A DNA stretch of 64,000 nucleotides from Shewanella nanhaiensis (GCF_019457885.1 NZ_JAHZST010000007.1:186001-250000); one strand, 5' to 3'. Shown: positions 26,604 through 35,624, counted from the stretch's first letter. Notes: generated by a model from the sequence alone, not told the origin. A program made the numbers and translations.

Positions 26604-26630
26604 AAAAATACCCCAGTATAAACTGGGGTA
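26604..26630 (-). terminator. Orphan terminator on the minus strand
   Basis: TACCCCAGT (26609-26617) and ACTGGGGTA (26622-26630) form a 9-bp stem. On the minus strand it is followed by five Ts (26604-26608). It lies nine bases beyond the stop codon of the small minus-strand frame at 26639-26773, not beyond any standard gene. Confidence 0.7.
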
Positions 26631-26638
26631 AACCAAAA

Positions 26639-26773
26639 CTAGGATGATGGTTTTAAGGCTGACAATTGTTTTAGTTCTACAAACTCAGTCAGCATCAATT
26701 CAGGACTGCTATTAAGCGGATCTGTATATATTAAATAAGAGGGGTCATTCTTAGTTAATATATAGGGGTCAAA
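26639..26773 (-). pseudogene. Possible gene remnant ahead of an orphan terminator
   Basis: The minus strand is open for 44 codons ending at TAG 26639-26641, with protein-like composition (it includes DPLNSSPELMLTEFVELKQL). There is no ATG at its start: a TGA at 26774-26776 precedes it. Just upstream, another frame is open for about 27 codons, as if a frameshift separates two parts of an old gene. A clean terminator follows. I do not recognise the protein. The rest of 26774-27073 shows nothing coding. Confidence 0.35.
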
Positions 26774-27073
26774 TCATCCTGAACCGATAAAGCCAATTGT
26801 ATTGAATTAAGAACAAAGTACAAGATAAAAAAATCATCACATTAGTAACCCCTTAATAAGTGGCAGTTCATCAAGTAGAAAAGATAAACTCAACACTCTG
26901 TATTAAAACAAATTAATAACATTTAGAGCCTAGACTACTTTAACTGTTCACCATCTAGAACAATGTTTCCATTTTAACCACTAAGCATATCTATTTTCAG
27001 AATAACTTATATCCGTATTCTGTAAGTTTAAGCCACAGAAAGCTAAAACTTATCACTAGGCTCTTTGGACAAT

Positions 27074-27107
27074 AAAAAACGCCTTCAGGAGCTATCCTAA
27101 AGGCGTT
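27074..27107 (-). terminator. Terminator of the LysR gene
   Basis: AACGCCTT with inner AGGA pairs with TCCT and AAGGCGTT between 27078 and 27107. On the minus strand it is followed by a T-run (27074-27079). Confidence 0.85.
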
Positions 27108-27132
27108 ACTTTTGAAGTTTTACAGTGCTAGT

Positions 27133-28074
27133 TTACTTTCGCTTAGCGTAAAGCTCTGCACATGGCGCATCCCAGTATGGAGGCGAACCTATGTGACCTT
27201 TAATAAAGTCGATAAATGCACTCACTTTAGGTGCTAAGTGCTTTCTTCTAGGGTAGACAGCCTGCAGAGGAAGATGATGTGTTAATTGCCAATCTTCAAG
27301 AAGAGGAACTAAGGTCCCTTTAGCAATCTCATCCTCAAGCAGATAACTTGCCAGATAAACAACTCCCAAGCCACTCACAGCCGCTGACTTTAACGCAGGA
27401 GCATTATCGACTCTAAAGTTACCTGAGACACCTATCTCACAGTAATCATCACCTTGCTTAAATTGCCATACACTATGTTCATGCCACTCGCCTTGATATA
27501 CCAAACAGTTATGATCCACTAACTGTTCTGGGCGATCCGGTTGACCATGTTTCTCTATATAATCAGGAGAGGCAACTAACAGGAACTGACATTTCATCAA
27601 AGGACGGGCAACCATACCTAAAGGTAGCTGCTCAGACATAGTCAGTAGTAGATCTAAACCTTCACTGACAACATCAACTTTATGATCTAATAAGCTAACT
27701 TGTAGTTCAAGCTCTGGGTGAGTTGTCATAAACTCTGGTAAAGCGGGGATAATATGCATAGTGCCAAATGACTGGGAGATCCCAACTTTCAACACTCCAC
27801 GAGTCGCGTCGTTTAGATTATGAACGCTGGCAACAGCTTGATCGGCATCCCTAAGTAACTCTTCACCTTGGGTATAGAGTAACTGACCAGCTTCGGTCAA
27901 ACTTAAACTGCGAGTTGTTCGTTGAATAAGCTGAACACCCAACTTATGTTCCAGATCTGCAACTTGAGTACTCACTTTAGATTTAGAGATCCCCAATTTT
28001 CTTGCTGCGGCACTAAAACTGCCAGCACGAGCAACATGAGTGAAAATTGCGATTGGTTCCAATAGTTCTAACAT
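27133..28074 (-). CDS. LysR-type transcriptional regulator
   Basis: The 313-residue protein has an N-terminal winged helix (EPIAIFTHVARAGSFSAAAR followed by KLGISKSKVSTQVADLEHKL) and a substrate-binding domain of the CrgA/AaeR-type subclass. Typical are QLIQRTTRSLSLTEAG and GVLKVGISQSFGTMHIIPAL. No divergent partner is present, since the upstream neighbour yggN is on the same strand with its own terminator. The target is therefore unknown. An inverted repeat GTTAATT-N5-AATTAAC at 28141-28159, 67 bases upstream of the start, could be an autoregulatory site. Confidence 0.85.
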   Translation of the reverse strand: MLELLEPIAIFTHVARAGSFSAAARKLGISKSKVSTQVADLEHKLGVQLIQRTTRSLSLTEAGQLLYTQGEELLRDADQAVASVHNLNDATRGVLKVGISQSFGTMHIIPALPEFMTTHPELELQVSLLDHKVDVVSEGLDLLLTMSEQLPLGMVARPLMKCQFLLVASPDYIEKHGQPDRPEQLVDHNCLVYQGEWHEHSVWQFKQGDDYCEIGVSGNFRVDNAPALKSAAVSGLGVVYLASYLLEDEIAKGTLVPLLEDWQLTHHLPLQAVYPRRKHLAPKVSAFIDFIKGHIGSPPYWDAPCAELYAKRK

Positions 28075-28140
28075 GTAAATCGCCTTAAGGTGTTTACGAC
28101 ACTATTTAATGCTTTCAACAAGGTTTAAAAATAGAAAAAG

Positions 28141-28159
28141 GTTAATTAAATCAATTAAC
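28141..28159. promoter_or_regulatory. AT-rich palindrome upstream of the LysR gene
   Basis: GTTAATT and AATTAAC are perfect inverted arms around AAATC. LysR proteins commonly bind interrupted AT-rich dyads upstream of their own gene, but this composition could also arise by chance. The remaining sequence of 28075-28325 shows nothing else recognisable. Confidence 0.3.
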
Positions 28160-28325
28160 TTAAAACTAAATTTCAAATTACTGAAGCACACTGAAGTAGA
28201 GTCAGACACATGACATAGTCCTGTTGACCTAGTCAGTCTTCTTATTATTTTCATCAGTATACCAAAGATTTGCGCTTTCTAATCGCTATTTTATTCAGCC
28301 CGTTTAATCTGACATATACCCAAAC

Positions 28326-28357
28326 GAAAAAACCCCGTATTCATATAAATACGGGGT
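28326..28357 (-). terminator. Terminator of yggN
   Basis: ACCCCGTATT (28332-28341) pairs with AATACGGGGT (28348-28357). On the minus strand it is followed by six Ts. Confidence 0.92.
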
Positions 28358-28412
28358 GGTTGCAAATTGGGGGCAACAGGGAGTCCAAGTAGTAAAGTTG
28401 TGCCTTTATGAG

Positions 28413-29243
28413 TTACTCAAGTAGCTCTTTTTGTGGCGCGTCAATTAAAGGATAGTTAGCAAGTTCTGGAACTTCGGCTCTTAACTTCTGCTCCAACTCA
28501 ACTAAGTATTGAAAACGTTCACACATTTTATCTGCTCTATCCTCTAAGCTTTGAGCTTGAGATTCCATTTGCAGCTCGATATCTTGACCAACATTTTCCA
28601 TTTTTGCTGCGAACGCTTCCATACTCTGTTCAAATGATTCACCATCACCAGCAAGCATCTGACTGCCTAAGTTTACCATCATAGAGCCGATAGAATTTTT
28701 AACCAGCTGCTCTAGCTCTTGTTCAAACTCTTCACCAAAGGTATCTTCCAATGATGAATGAGTCGCACCAAGATAGAACTTATCTCCATTTTGATAAGCC
28801 ACTTTCTCAATCCTCTCCTCGAGTCCATCCATCATCTCATCAAGCTTAGCGCCAGCAGCATCGCCCAGTAACGGCGTTAATGCCATACTCGCAGCTGAAG
28901 AGGCAATACCCACAGCATCATGAACTAAAGTAATCACCTCAGGCACTTGAGTGGAGACTTCATCAGAGTATTGAGTCAGCAGTTTTTTCTGCGAGCGATT
29001 AAGTGATACAGGCTTACCTTCAACAAACAGTTGATCCATCTCTATTCGATAGACTTCAGCCGATCCCTCTGTCACAGTCAGCTTTTTAGGTTCAACGGCA
29101 ACATCATAGTTAAGTGTCACTTCACACTCACTGTTATGATCTGAATAGGAGTTAGACTTATGATCTTCGTGGGCCTGAACTGAGGTCATGGTAGTCGCAA
29201 ATATAGCTGCGGTGATCCCTAGTGAAGTTGCAAGTTTTCTCAT
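28413..29243 (-). CDS. yggN: YggN/DUF2884 periplasmic protein
   Basis: The 276-residue protein has a signal peptide cleaved after VQA (about residue 24), then a His/Asp-rich start. The early CEVTLNYDVAVEPKKLTVTE and the closing MCERFQYLVELEQKLRAEVP identify DUF2884. The middle is highly helical and acidic, with coiled-coil character (LEQELVKN, QDIELQMESQAQSLEDRADK). Two cysteines, one at each end of the domain, could form a disulfide. The function is unknown. In E. coli yggN also lies near yggL, trmB and mutY, and this order is preserved here. Confidence 0.88.
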   Translation of the reverse strand: MRKLATSLGITAAIFATTMTSVQAHEDHKSNSYSDHNSECEVTLNYDVAVEPKKLTVTEGSAEVYRIEMDQLFVEGKPVSLNRSQKKLLTQYSDEVSTQVPEVITLVHDAVGIASSAASMALTPLLGDAAGAKLDEMMDGLEERIEKVAYQNGDKFYLGATHSSLEDTFGEEFEQELEQLVKNSIGSMMVNLGSQMLAGDGESFEQSMEAFAAKMENVGQDIELQMESQAQSLEDRADKMCERFQYLVELEQKLRAEVPELANYPLIDAPQKELLE

Positions 29244-29412
29244 TGAATTTATCCTTAAATTATCTGTTATTTATTCTCTTGATACGCTTTTTGTTTAAAA
29301 GCAGATCTCATAAAATCTTGTATAAGAGATATAAAGCACAAGCCGTGCCAATAATAAAAACGATATATAAACAACGACTTATTATATTTCTGGAGTAATT
29401 TAAGAGAACAAA

Positions 29413-29448
29413 TTAGTGAATAAGACCAGTAGTTGGCAAATTCACTAA
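29413..29448. repeat. Inverted repeat downstream of glsB
   Basis: TTAGTGAAT (29413-29421) and ATTCACTAA (29440-29448) are perfect 9-bp arms with an 18-base loop, 24 bases beyond the glsB stop. There is no T-run, so it could be a weak terminator or mRNA 3' stabiliser. Confidence 0.4.
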
Positions 29449-29471
29449 CTTCTTATGCAAGTAGGTAAACG

Positions 29472-30386
29472 TTAGAAAATTGAACGTCCTAATCGTTGAC
29501 AAAACTCTTCCAATGCAGCGGTTCCCGCCAATGAGTTACCATTAAGATCAAGCTCAGGTGACCAAACACACACAGACATATCACCGGGGATCACAGCAAT
29601 AATGCCACCGCCAACACCACTCTTGCCTGGCATACCTACACGGTAAGCAAACTCACCAGCCCCATCATAAAGACCGGAGGTTGCCAATAGCGCATTCATC
29701 TGCCGAGTCTGCACAGGTGAGATCAGTTGCCGACCACTCAAACTCTTACCTCTATTAGCGAGGTACAGCATGGCTTTTGAAAGATCCGCACAGTTCATTC
29801 GCATTGCGCAATAGTGAAAGTAACTATGAAGAACGGTATCCACATCGTTGTTGAAGTTACCAAATGATTTCATCAGATAAGCGATGGCTGCATTTCGAGC
29901 ACTGTGCTCATACTCAGAAGCCGCAACAACTTTGTCATAGAGAATGCTGGGGTTACCACTTAACTCCCGCACAATTTCAAGCATTCTATGCTTAGGAGCA
30001 CCTAGCCTTGACTGAATAAGATCCGCGATGATTAATGCACCGGCATTGATAAAGGGATTTCTTGGAACTCCCCTCTCTAACTCTACCTGGACTAACGAGT
30101 TAAATGACTGACCAGAGGGTTCTTTCCCAACCCTTGACCAGATCTCATGCTCCTCATAAAGAGTGAGAGCTAAGGTAAGGCTAAATACTTTTGAGATACT
30201 CTGAATCGAGAAAGGTTCAAGGTAATCCCCCGCCCCTATAGTTGTGCCATCTATTGTAGTGACAGCGATCCCGAGCTTTTTAGGATTAACATTTGCCAGT
30301 GCTGGGATGTAATCTGCAACCTTCCCCTGACCTAAAAGTGGCCGAACTTTATCGACCACCTGTTCCAGTAATGCCTGCTCAGGCAT
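29472..30386 (-). CDS. glsB: Glutaminase
   Basis: This enzyme hydrolyses L-glutamine to glutamate and ammonia. The serine-based active site is visible: [16 protein letters not shown] (Ser-x-x-Lys), then the [15 protein letters not shown] motif. The tyrosine motif [20 protein letters not shown] and the late [18 protein letters not shown] are also present. It is 304 residues from ATG 30386; E. coli GlsB has 308. The start codon overlaps the yggL stop (TAATG), so it is translationally coupled to yggL. Confidence 0.95.
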   Translation of the reverse strand: MPEQALLEQVVDKVRPLLGQGKVADYIPALANVNPKKLGIAVTTIDGTTIGAGDYLEPFSIQSISKVFSLTLALTLYEEHEIWSRVGKEPSGQSFNSLVQVELERGVPRNPFINAGALIIADLIQSRLGAPKHRMLEIVRELSGNPSILYDKVVAASEYEHSARNAAIAYLMKSFGNFNNDVDTVLHSYFHYCAMRMNCADLSKAMLYLANRGKSLSGRQLISPVQTRQMNALLATSGLYDGAGEFAYRVGMPGKSGVGGGIIAVIPGDMSVCVWSPELDLNGNSLAGTAALEEFCQRLGRSIF

Positions 30387-30715
30387 TAACCCCACCAGAT
30401 ATCGTATAGCTCACTGACAACAAGATCAGACACCTCTTTGCCTTTCCAGAAGTCGCTAACCGCTGCGCGATCTTCCTCTGTGCACTTACCGAGCTCTTGA
30501 GTCGCAATAATACCTTCCCACTCTTTATGGCCACCGCCATGGAAACCTAATTTGCGTGGTTCGATAACCTCATCAATAAATTGATCAACTAAATTATCAA
30601 TCTGCTCTTCAGAGACTGAATCATTAAAGGTCCAGTTGATATCGAAACCAAACTCTTGAAATTCATCAACGCGTAATTTCTTACGTAAACGACGGCTACG
30701 TGTTGCCATGGTCAT
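30386..30715 (-). CDS. yggL: YggL (DUF469) ribosome-associated family protein
   Basis: The small protein is identified by [20 protein letters not shown] at its N-terminus, [20 protein letters not shown] in the middle and [11 protein letters not shown] near the end. E. coli YggL has been reported to bind the 50S subunit. Start: ATG 30715 is 5 bases from AAGGT; ATG 30709 is an alternative. It lies between trmB and glsB on one strand with short gaps, implying a trmB-yggL-glsB operon. Confidence 0.92.
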   Translation of the reverse strand: MTMATRSRRLRKKLRVDEFQEFGFDINWTFNDSVSEEQIDNLVDQFIDEVIEPRKLGFHGGGHKEWEGIIATQELGKCTEEDRAAVSDFWKGKEVSDLVVSELYDIWWG

Positions 30716-30762
30716 TCCCACCTTAAATTAAAATACTTTTTACTAAGAAAAATCAGAGTGAT

Positions 30763-31479
30763 TTAATCTATACGCTCAAACATAATATCCCACACACCAT
30801 GACCTAATCTGTGACCGCGGGCCTCAAATTTAGTTAGTGGACGGTGATCGGGTCTCTCAACAACATCACCGGTTGTCGATTGATTTTTATAACCGGGAGC
30901 TGCATTCATCACTTCCAACATATGCTCGCTATAATTTTCCCAATCGGTTGCCAGATGGAACACACCACCAAGCTTTAAAGAGTTACGTATAGTCTGGGCA
31001 AACTCAGGCTGAACAATACGGCGCTTATGATGACGCTTCTTGTGCCAAGGGTCAGGGAAGAACAGCTGTACGCGAGCAAGTGAACTAGGAACAATACTGT
31101 TCTCTAACACTTCGATGGCATCGTGGTGAAATACACGCAAATTAGTCACACCAGCTTCAGCTGCGACGCTTAAACAAGCTCCAACACCTGGTTTATGCAC
31201 TTCTATGCCGATAAAGTTAAGCTCTGGTGATGCTTTAGCCATCTCAACAAGCGATGCGCCCATGCCAAAACCTATCTCTAATACAGTGTCGGCTTCGCGA
31301 CCAAAAATTTCTGCCAGATCCAGTGGCTCAGGGGAGTAATCAAGACCCATTAACGGCCATTGCTCCTCCATCGCTGTAGCTTGGCCTTTAGTTAAGCGAC
31401 CCTCTCTTAATACAAAGCTTCTCACTTTGCGAAGATACTTACCTTCTTCATTAAACTCGGCCGTTGTTACATCGCTCAT
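30763..31479 (-). CDS. trmB: tRNA (guanine-N7)-methyltransferase
   Basis: This enzyme makes m7G46 in the tRNA variable loop using S-adenosylmethionine. Hallmarks are [20 protein letters not shown] near the start and the SAM-binding [20 protein letters not shown]. The catalytic/RNA motif [20 protein letters not shown] and the late [20 protein letters not shown] complete the family pattern. The start is placed at ATG 31479 because GAGGGCAACA precedes it and because homologues start there. Upstream in-frame ATGs at 31500 and 31530 are less likely. It is divergent from mutY, 221 bases away. Confidence 0.94.
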   Translation of the reverse strand: MSDVTTAEFNEEGKYLRKVRSFVLREGRLTKGQATAMEEQWPLMGLDYSPEPLDLAEIFGREADTVLEIGFGMGASLVEMAKASPELNFIGIEVHKPGVGACLSVAAEAGVTNLRVFHHDAIEVLENSIVPSSLARVQLFFPDPWHKKRHHKRRIVQPEFAQTIRNSLKLGGVFHLATDWENYSEHMLEVMNAAPGYKNQSTTGDVVERPDHRPLTKFEARGHRLGHGVWDIMFERID

Positions 31480-31700
31480 TGTTGCCCTCGATCTTGGCAT
31501 GATAAAATAGAAAAGTAGGGCATTATCCAAAGTTCAACAAACAGTGCAAGCCCTATCCCCCAAATACCTTGGGAATTAGTCGATGAAGTATACCAATTTT
31601 CTCCAGCAGTGCGAATCTCCTGCTTTTGAAGAGCAAACATCACTTGTCTCTAGAGACTAGGATAGATAGACTGCGCTTACAAAAAACTCCTCTAATATAT

Positions 31701-32798
31701 ATGCCCCTTAATATGCCAGTGACTGAACCGCTCAAAGCAAGCCCTGACACTTTCTCATCACGGATCATCGCTTGGTATGACAAATTCGGTAGAAAGCACC
31801 TTCCTTGGCAATTAGAGAAGACACCTTATAAAGTCTGGGTTTCCGAGATCATGCTGCAGCAGACTCAGGTAAGTACTGTTATCCCCTACTACCTAAAGTT
31901 TATGGAGAGGTTTCCAAGTATTGCCGAACTTGCAGATGCGCCTCAAGATGAGGTCTTACACTACTGGACTGGTCTAGGTTATTACGCTCGCGCCAGAAAC
32001 CTACATAAGTCGGCTCAGCTTATAAGAGATGAGTTCCAAGGGGAGTTTCCAGCCAATTTTGATAATGTACTCGCCCTTCCTGGTATAGGCCGCTCAACTG
32101 CCGGAGCAGTACTGTCACTCTCTTTAGGTCAACATCATGCAATACTCGACGGTAATGTAAAGCGCGTACTCGCCCGTCATGATGCCATTCAAGGTTGGCC
32201 AGGGCAAAAAGCCGTTGAAAATCAGCTATGGGCGTTAACAGACAGTTTAACTCCCAAACAAGATGTACAGAAATACAATCAAGCCATGATGGATATGGGA
32301 GCAACTATCTGTACTCGCTCAAGACCTAGCTGCGATAAGTGTCCTGTAGCCATCGACTGTGAAGCTCAACTGATAGGTCGCCAAACCGAGTTTCCTGGCA
32401 AGAAACCTAAAAAAGTCACCCCAGAAAAAAGTGCATGGATGCTAGTCATAGCTAAAGGAGAAGAGGTAATACTCGAAAAACGCCCACCTGCGGGTATTTG
32501 GGGAGGCTTATGGTGCTTCCCTCAATTCTCAAGCCGTGAAGAGCTTGATGAATACATACAGATAAAAGGTATTAAAGTTTCACAAGAGGAGTTATTACCA
32601 GGATTTAGGCATACATTCAGCCATTTTCATTTGGATATTACGCCTGTAGTTGTCAATCTTGATAGCCAGATCGATAACCAGATCATGGAAGATAAGCCAT
32701 CAGTCTGGTATAACTTACTCAATCCACCTAAAGTTGGTCTGGCTGCCGCAACAGAGCGCATCTTGGCAGGTTTAGGTTCAGTATTAAATAAGGAGTAA
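31701..32798 (+). CDS. mutY: Adenine DNA glycosylase MutY
   Basis: MutY removes adenine mispaired with 8-oxoguanine. The N-terminal catalytic domain has [20 protein letters not shown] with the catalytic Glu. Its helix-hairpin-helix is [17 protein letters not shown] and the catalytic Asp is in [13 protein letters not shown] [4Fe-4S] cluster motif is [17 protein letters not shown] (C-x6-C-x2-C-x5-C). The C-terminal NUDIX-like domain recognises 8-oxoG ([29 protein letters not shown]). ATG 31701 gives about 365 residues; ATG 31713 is possible. The gene ends two bases before yggX, and the yggX ribosome binding site (AAGGAG) overlaps its last codons. Confidence 0.94.
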   Translation: MPLNMPVTEPLKASPDTFSSRIIAWYDKFGRKHLPWQLEKTPYKVWVSEIMLQQTQVSTVIPYYLKFMERFPSIAELADAPQDEVLHYWTGLGYYARARNLHKSAQLIRDEFQGEFPANFDNVLALPGIGRSTAGAVLSLSLGQHHAILDGNVKRVLARHDAIQGWPGQKAVENQLWALTDSLTPKQDVQKYNQAMMDMGATICTRSRPSCDKCPVAIDCEAQLIGRQTEFPGKKPKKVTPEKSAWMLVIAKGEEVILEKRPPAGIWGGLWCFPQFSSREELDEYIQIKGIKVSQEELLPGFRHTFSHFHLDITPVVVNLDSQIDNQIMEDKPSVWYNLLNPPKVGLAAATERILAGLGSVLNKE

Positions 32799-32800
32799 TC

Positions 32801-33079
32801 ATGGCTCGCACTGTAAATTGCGTCTATCTGAAAAAAGAGGCTGAAGGTTTAGGTTTCCAGCTCTATCCTGGCCCACTTGGTAAGCGTATATTTGATAACG
32901 TCAGCAAAGAGGCTTGGGGCCTATGGCAAGCTAAGCAAACCATGCTTATTAATGAAAAAAAACTCAACATGATGAATGTTGAAGATAGAAGCTTTTTAGA
33001 GACTCAAATGGTGAACTTTCTATTTGAAGGTAAAGACGTTGAAATTGAGGGTTACGTACCTCAAAAGGATGATGATTAA
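32801..33079 (+). CDS. yggX: Fe(2+)-trafficking/oxidative damage protection protein YggX
   Basis: The small 92-residue protein is associated with protection of Fe-S clusters from oxidation and with iron trafficking. The sequence matches the family throughout: the N-terminal [20 protein letters not shown] with its conserved Cys, ISKEAWGLW-like [19 protein letters not shown] and [16 protein letters not shown]. It directly follows mutY as in E. coli and is translated from the same mRNA. Confidence 0.95.
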   Translation: MARTVNCVYLKKEAEGLGFQLYPGPLGKRIFDNVSKEAWGLWQAKQTMLINEKKLNMMNVEDRSFLETQMVNFLFEGKDVEIEGYVPQKDDD

Positions 33080-33096
33080 TCTACACCTTCTCAGTC

Positions 33097-33122
33097 AAAA
33101 AGCGCCTTAATAGGCGCTTTTT
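33097..33122. terminator. Bidirectional terminator between yggX and yceI
   Basis: AAAAAGCGCC (33097-33106) and GGCGCTTTTT (33113-33122) form a perfect stem with loop TTAATA and flanking A/T runs. Confidence 0.92.
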
Positions 33123-33148
33123 GACTTTATAGAGGTTCATATATGTTG

Positions 33149-33724
33149 CTACTGCTTAATCCCTTCAACAACAAGATCTAGCTTTACATGGGACGATGCA
33201 GGACCAAGGTCCATCTTTATATCGTAATCTTTGAGGGCAAACTCAGTAGTCCCAGTAAAACCAACACGATAACCGCCCCATGGATCTTGCCCCTCTCCAA
33301 CCGTAGTGGCTGAAATAGCAAGCGGTTTAGTGACCCCATTTAACGTAAAATTACCGTTTAGAATAAAATCTCCATTACCTTTATCTTCAACTGAAGTAGA
33401 GATGAATGTCGCTTGTGGAAATTTTGCCGTATTTAAAAAGTCAGGGCTGCGAAGATGCTTATCACGCTCTGCATGGTTAGAGTCGATACTCGTAGTATTA
33501 ATCACCATATTAACTTTAGCATCGGCCACTTTATTAGCATCAAAACTAAAATCCCCTTTAAAGTCATTAAATCGACCTGCAACATAGCTATACCCTAGGT
33601 GGCTAACTCTAAATTGTATCGATGCATGGGCGCCATCTGTATCAACAATATAATCTGCAGCTTGAGCAGCATTACCAAGAAACAGGGAAGCCGTTAATGC
33701 CGTCACCAGTAAACTTTTTTTCAT
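33149..33724 (-). CDS. yceI: YceI family periplasmic lipid-binding protein
   Basis: The 191-residue exported protein has a signal peptide cleaved after AQA (residue 22) and a YceI beta-barrel lipocalin-like domain. Hallmarks are ADYIVDTDGAHASIQFRVSH, the following LGYSYVAGRFNDFKGDFSFD, and RDKHLRSPDFLNTAKFPQAT. Homologues bind long isoprenoids such as octaprenyl pyrophosphate derivatives. The next upstream gene on this strand encodes a cytochrome b561 (69 bases away), the usual YceI-YceJ pairing, implying one transcript and a redox or quinone-linked role. Confidence 0.92.
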   Translation of the reverse strand: MKKSLLVTALTASLFLGNAAQAADYIVDTDGAHASIQFRVSHLGYSYVAGRFNDFKGDFSFDANKVADAKVNMVINTTSIDSNHAERDKHLRSPDFLNTAKFPQATFISTSVEDKGNGDFILNGNFTLNGVTKPLAISATTVGEGQDPWGGYRVGFTGTTEFALKDYDIKMDLGPASSHVKLDLVVEGIKQ

Positions 33725-33793
33725 TGTATCTATCCTTCAAGTAAGTAAAATTTCAAATTATTAATAAAAATGCAGACATTAATCTTGCTCTTG

Positions 33794-34345
33794 TTAACTC
33801 TTTATCACCTTAATCATTCGCAGTAAGGTTGAATCTTTATCTATCACATGGTGCTTTATAGCTCCCAAAGCGTGTATTAATGTTAACCCCATCAAACTAT
33901 AAGCCGCATACTGATGAATTAGACCTGCAACATCTGCTTGCTCATCAATAAATGAGCCAAAGCCAGGAACCTCAAACCAATCAAACACCCAGATCCCACG
34001 TGCATCCGCTGTCGATATTAAATAACCACTAAGCATAATAACCATAAGCAAAAGATAGATTGCTAGATGGGCTATATGACCAGCTTTTTGCTCCCACTTT
34101 TTATGATTAGGATCGGCTTTAGGTTTGGGGTTAACTACTTTCCAAGCCAGCCTCACTAAGGTTAAAAGCAGCAACAGGAGTCCAAAACTCTTATGTAAAT
34201 GGGGAGCTGTTTTATACCAGGTGCTGTAATAGGTCAGATCGACCATCCAATAACCTAAAACAAATAGTGAGATAACAGCGAGGGCTGAAACCCAATGAAA
34301 TAGAATAGAAGCTAGCCCGTAGGAGGCTTCAGTATTACGAAACAT
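33794..34345 (-). CDS. yceJ: Cytochrome b561 family protein (YceJ-like)
   Basis: The 183-residue inner-membrane diheme cytochrome has four transmembrane helices. Conserved histidines are visible in LASILFHWVSALAVISLFVL (helix 1), HLHKSFGLLLLLLTLVRLAW (helix 2), HIAHLAIYLLLMVIMLSGYL (helix 3) and GLTLIHALGAIKHHV (helix 4), as expected for two b hemes. The family moves electrons between the quinone pool and periplasmic partners. It is upstream of yceI on the same strand. The upstream region 34346-34595 is AT-rich with no coding frame noticed. Confidence 0.9.
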   Translation of the reverse strand: MFRNTEASYGLASILFHWVSALAVISLFVLGYWMVDLTYYSTWYKTAPHLHKSFGLLLLLLTLVRLAWKVVNPKPKADPNHKKWEQKAGHIAHLAIYLLLMVIMLSGYLISTADARGIWVFDWFEVPGFGSFIDEQADVAGLIHQYAAYSLMGLTLIHALGAIKHHVIDKDSTLLRMIKVIKS

Positions 34346-34595
34346 AACGAATATCCTGACACAGAGAGCATGATGCTAAGAGTGAATTTACTTTATGCCT
34401 ATAATACGTTCTATTTTTAAAACTAAAACCTCGAAAAATTGACCTTTAATACCTATTTTTTAGAAAGGTAATGCAAAATAACGAAAAAAGAGCAGTAAAA
34501 ACGCCAAAAGAAGCAGAAGTTTTAAGCAGAAGTATGACTTTTCAACCAGCTTGAACACTAACTAACCGAACAGTAGTTGAATTACAAAAAAGCAG

Positions 34596-34624
34596 TTGCA
34601 GGAGAAATAACATCGCTATATTAT
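34596..34624 (+). promoter_or_regulatory. Promoter of the first tRNA-Phe/Thr unit
   Basis: TTGCAG (34596-34601) and TATTAT (34619-34624) are spaced by 17 bases. A GC-rich discriminator (ACGCGC) follows, typical of stringently controlled stable-RNA promoters. The same arrangement recurs at 35439-35467, which supports its function. Confidence 0.8.
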
Positions 34625-34705
34625 ACGCGCACTCCAAACGGCACAGGCCATTAACGGCTAGGTTAATACCTGGTTTAGAGTAGATGACTAATACTTAGTT
34701 TAGTT

Positions 34706-34781
34706 GCCCGAATAGCTCAGTCGGTAGAGCAGAGGATTGAAAATCCTCGTGTCCCTGGTTCGATTCCGGGTTCGGGCACCA
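34706..34781 (+). tRNA. tRNA-Phe (GAA), copy 1
   Basis: The 76-base cloverleaf has acceptor stem GCCCGAA/TTCGGGC, anticodon stem GAGGA/TCCTC, anticodon GAA at 34739-34741, T arm CCTGG-TTCGATT-CCGGG and an encoded CCA. It is identical to the copy at 35549-35624. Confidence 0.98.
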
Positions 34782-34788
34782 ATATTTA

Positions 34789-34856
34789 GCTGGCATAGCT
34801 CACTTGTTTGAGTTGTGACTGGCAATCAAATAGATTGCTACCGAGTTCTCCATTTG
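34789..34856 (+). pseudogene. Degenerate tRNA-Thr copy
   Basis: The sequence begins GCTGGCATAGCTCACTTG and keeps the order of a tRNA-Thr through the anticodon region. It has lost the D-loop pairing, the T arm and the 3' acceptor strand (it ends CATTTG). It cannot fold as a tRNA. An equivalent relic lies at 35669-35736. Confidence 0.75.
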
Positions 34857-34865
34857 AAAAAATAA

Positions 34866-34941
<76 letters not shown>

Positions 34942-34950
34942 TATACGATT

Positions 34951-34975
34951 AGGCCACTCTTTGAGTGGCTTTTTT
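34951..34975 (+). terminator. Terminator after tRNA-Thr copy 1
   Basis: GCCACTC (34953-34959) and GAGTGGC (34963-34969) with a TTT loop are followed by T6. Confidence 0.92.
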
Positions 34976-35075
34976 GCATCTAGAATTTACATGTAGTTAA
35001 GACAATCAGTAGGTCACTATATCAAGAACTTCAACTCTTGGTGCCGGCACCATCTTCTTCTTTGTGGAAAGTAAT

Positions 35076-35101
35076 AGCCCTGACAATATCAGGGCTTTTT
35101 T
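35076..35101 (+). terminator. Terminator after tRNA-3' repeat 1
   Basis: AGCCCTGA (35076-35083) and TCAGGGCT (35089-35096) with a 5-base loop are followed by a T-run. Confidence 0.9.
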
Positions 35102-35201
35102 ATGTCTAAAATTTGTATAAAACTAAGGCAATCAGTAGGTCGCTATAACAGGAGCTTCGACTTTTGATATCGGCACCACCTTCTTCTTAATGAAGATCAT
35201 C

Positions 35202-35228
35202 AAGCCACTTTAATTAGTGGCTTTTTTT
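35202..35228 (+). terminator. Terminator after tRNA-3' repeat 2
   Basis: AGCCACT (35203-35209) and AGTGGCT (35216-35222) with a TTAATT loop are followed by T7. Confidence 0.9.
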
Positions 35229-35438
35229 ATCTGAGATTTATATGTAACTAAGACAATCAGTAGGTCACTATATCAAGAACTTCGACTCTTAGTGCTAAAT
35301 AAAATGGTTAGTATATTAAAGCTCCCTCCCCACTCTATTATTTCGGCTGTTAAAGCATCATAAAATGTTCACGTTTAATACAAAATAGGACTTTTAGTAC
35401 AGTTTTTGACAAGTTGAACATCTTTGTTTAAAAACTAC

Positions 35439-35467
35439 TTGCACGCCTTAGGGCATCGCTATATTAT
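35439..35467 (+). promoter_or_regulatory. Promoter of the second tRNA-Phe/Thr unit
   Basis: TTGCAC (35439-35444) and TATTAT (35462-35467) are spaced by 17 bases and followed by ACGCGCACTCC, identical to the discriminator of the first unit. From about 35455 the flank matches the first unit closely, so this unit has its own duplicated promoter. Between 35296 and 35438 nothing else was recognised. Confidence 0.8.
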
Positions 35468-35548
35468 ACGCGCACTCCAAACGGCACAGGTCATTAACTG
35501 TAAGGTTAGAATCTGGTTTAGAGTAGATGACTAACACTTAGTTTAGTT

Positions 35549-35624
35549 GCCCGAATAGCTCAGTCGGTAGAGCAGAGGATTGAAAATCCTCGTGTCCCTG
35601 GTTCGATTCCGGGTTCGGGCACCA
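35549..35624 (+). tRNA. tRNA-Phe (GAA), copy 2
   Basis: All 76 bases are identical to the first tRNA-Phe, with anticodon GAA and encoded CCA. The leader from the promoter to the tRNA differs from copy 1 at only a few positions, showing recent segmental duplication or gene conversion. Confidence 0.98.

Larger units (their letters stand above)
34942..35295 (+). repeat. Array of tRNA-Thr 3'-half repeats with terminators
   Basis: Three degenerate copies of the tRNA-Thr 3' half, from the anticodon stem towards CCA, lie at 35003-35052, 35129-35178 and 35254-35295. The period is about 125 bases, and the last copy is truncated before CCA. Each begins AATCAGTAGGTC. The first ends GGTGCCGGCACCA and the second ATCGGCACCA. 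Between copies is a spacer with a Rho-independent terminator and a conserved run resembling TTTTTATCTAGATTTATATG. This parallels the tRNA-3'-linked repeats of the E. coli tyrT locus (rtT), though for a different tRNA. No open frame is present. Confidence 0.8.

Noticed and set aside
34942-35295. CRISPR array
   Set aside because: The repeats are tRNA 3' halves with terminators, diverged from each other, with no unique short spacers and no cas genes.
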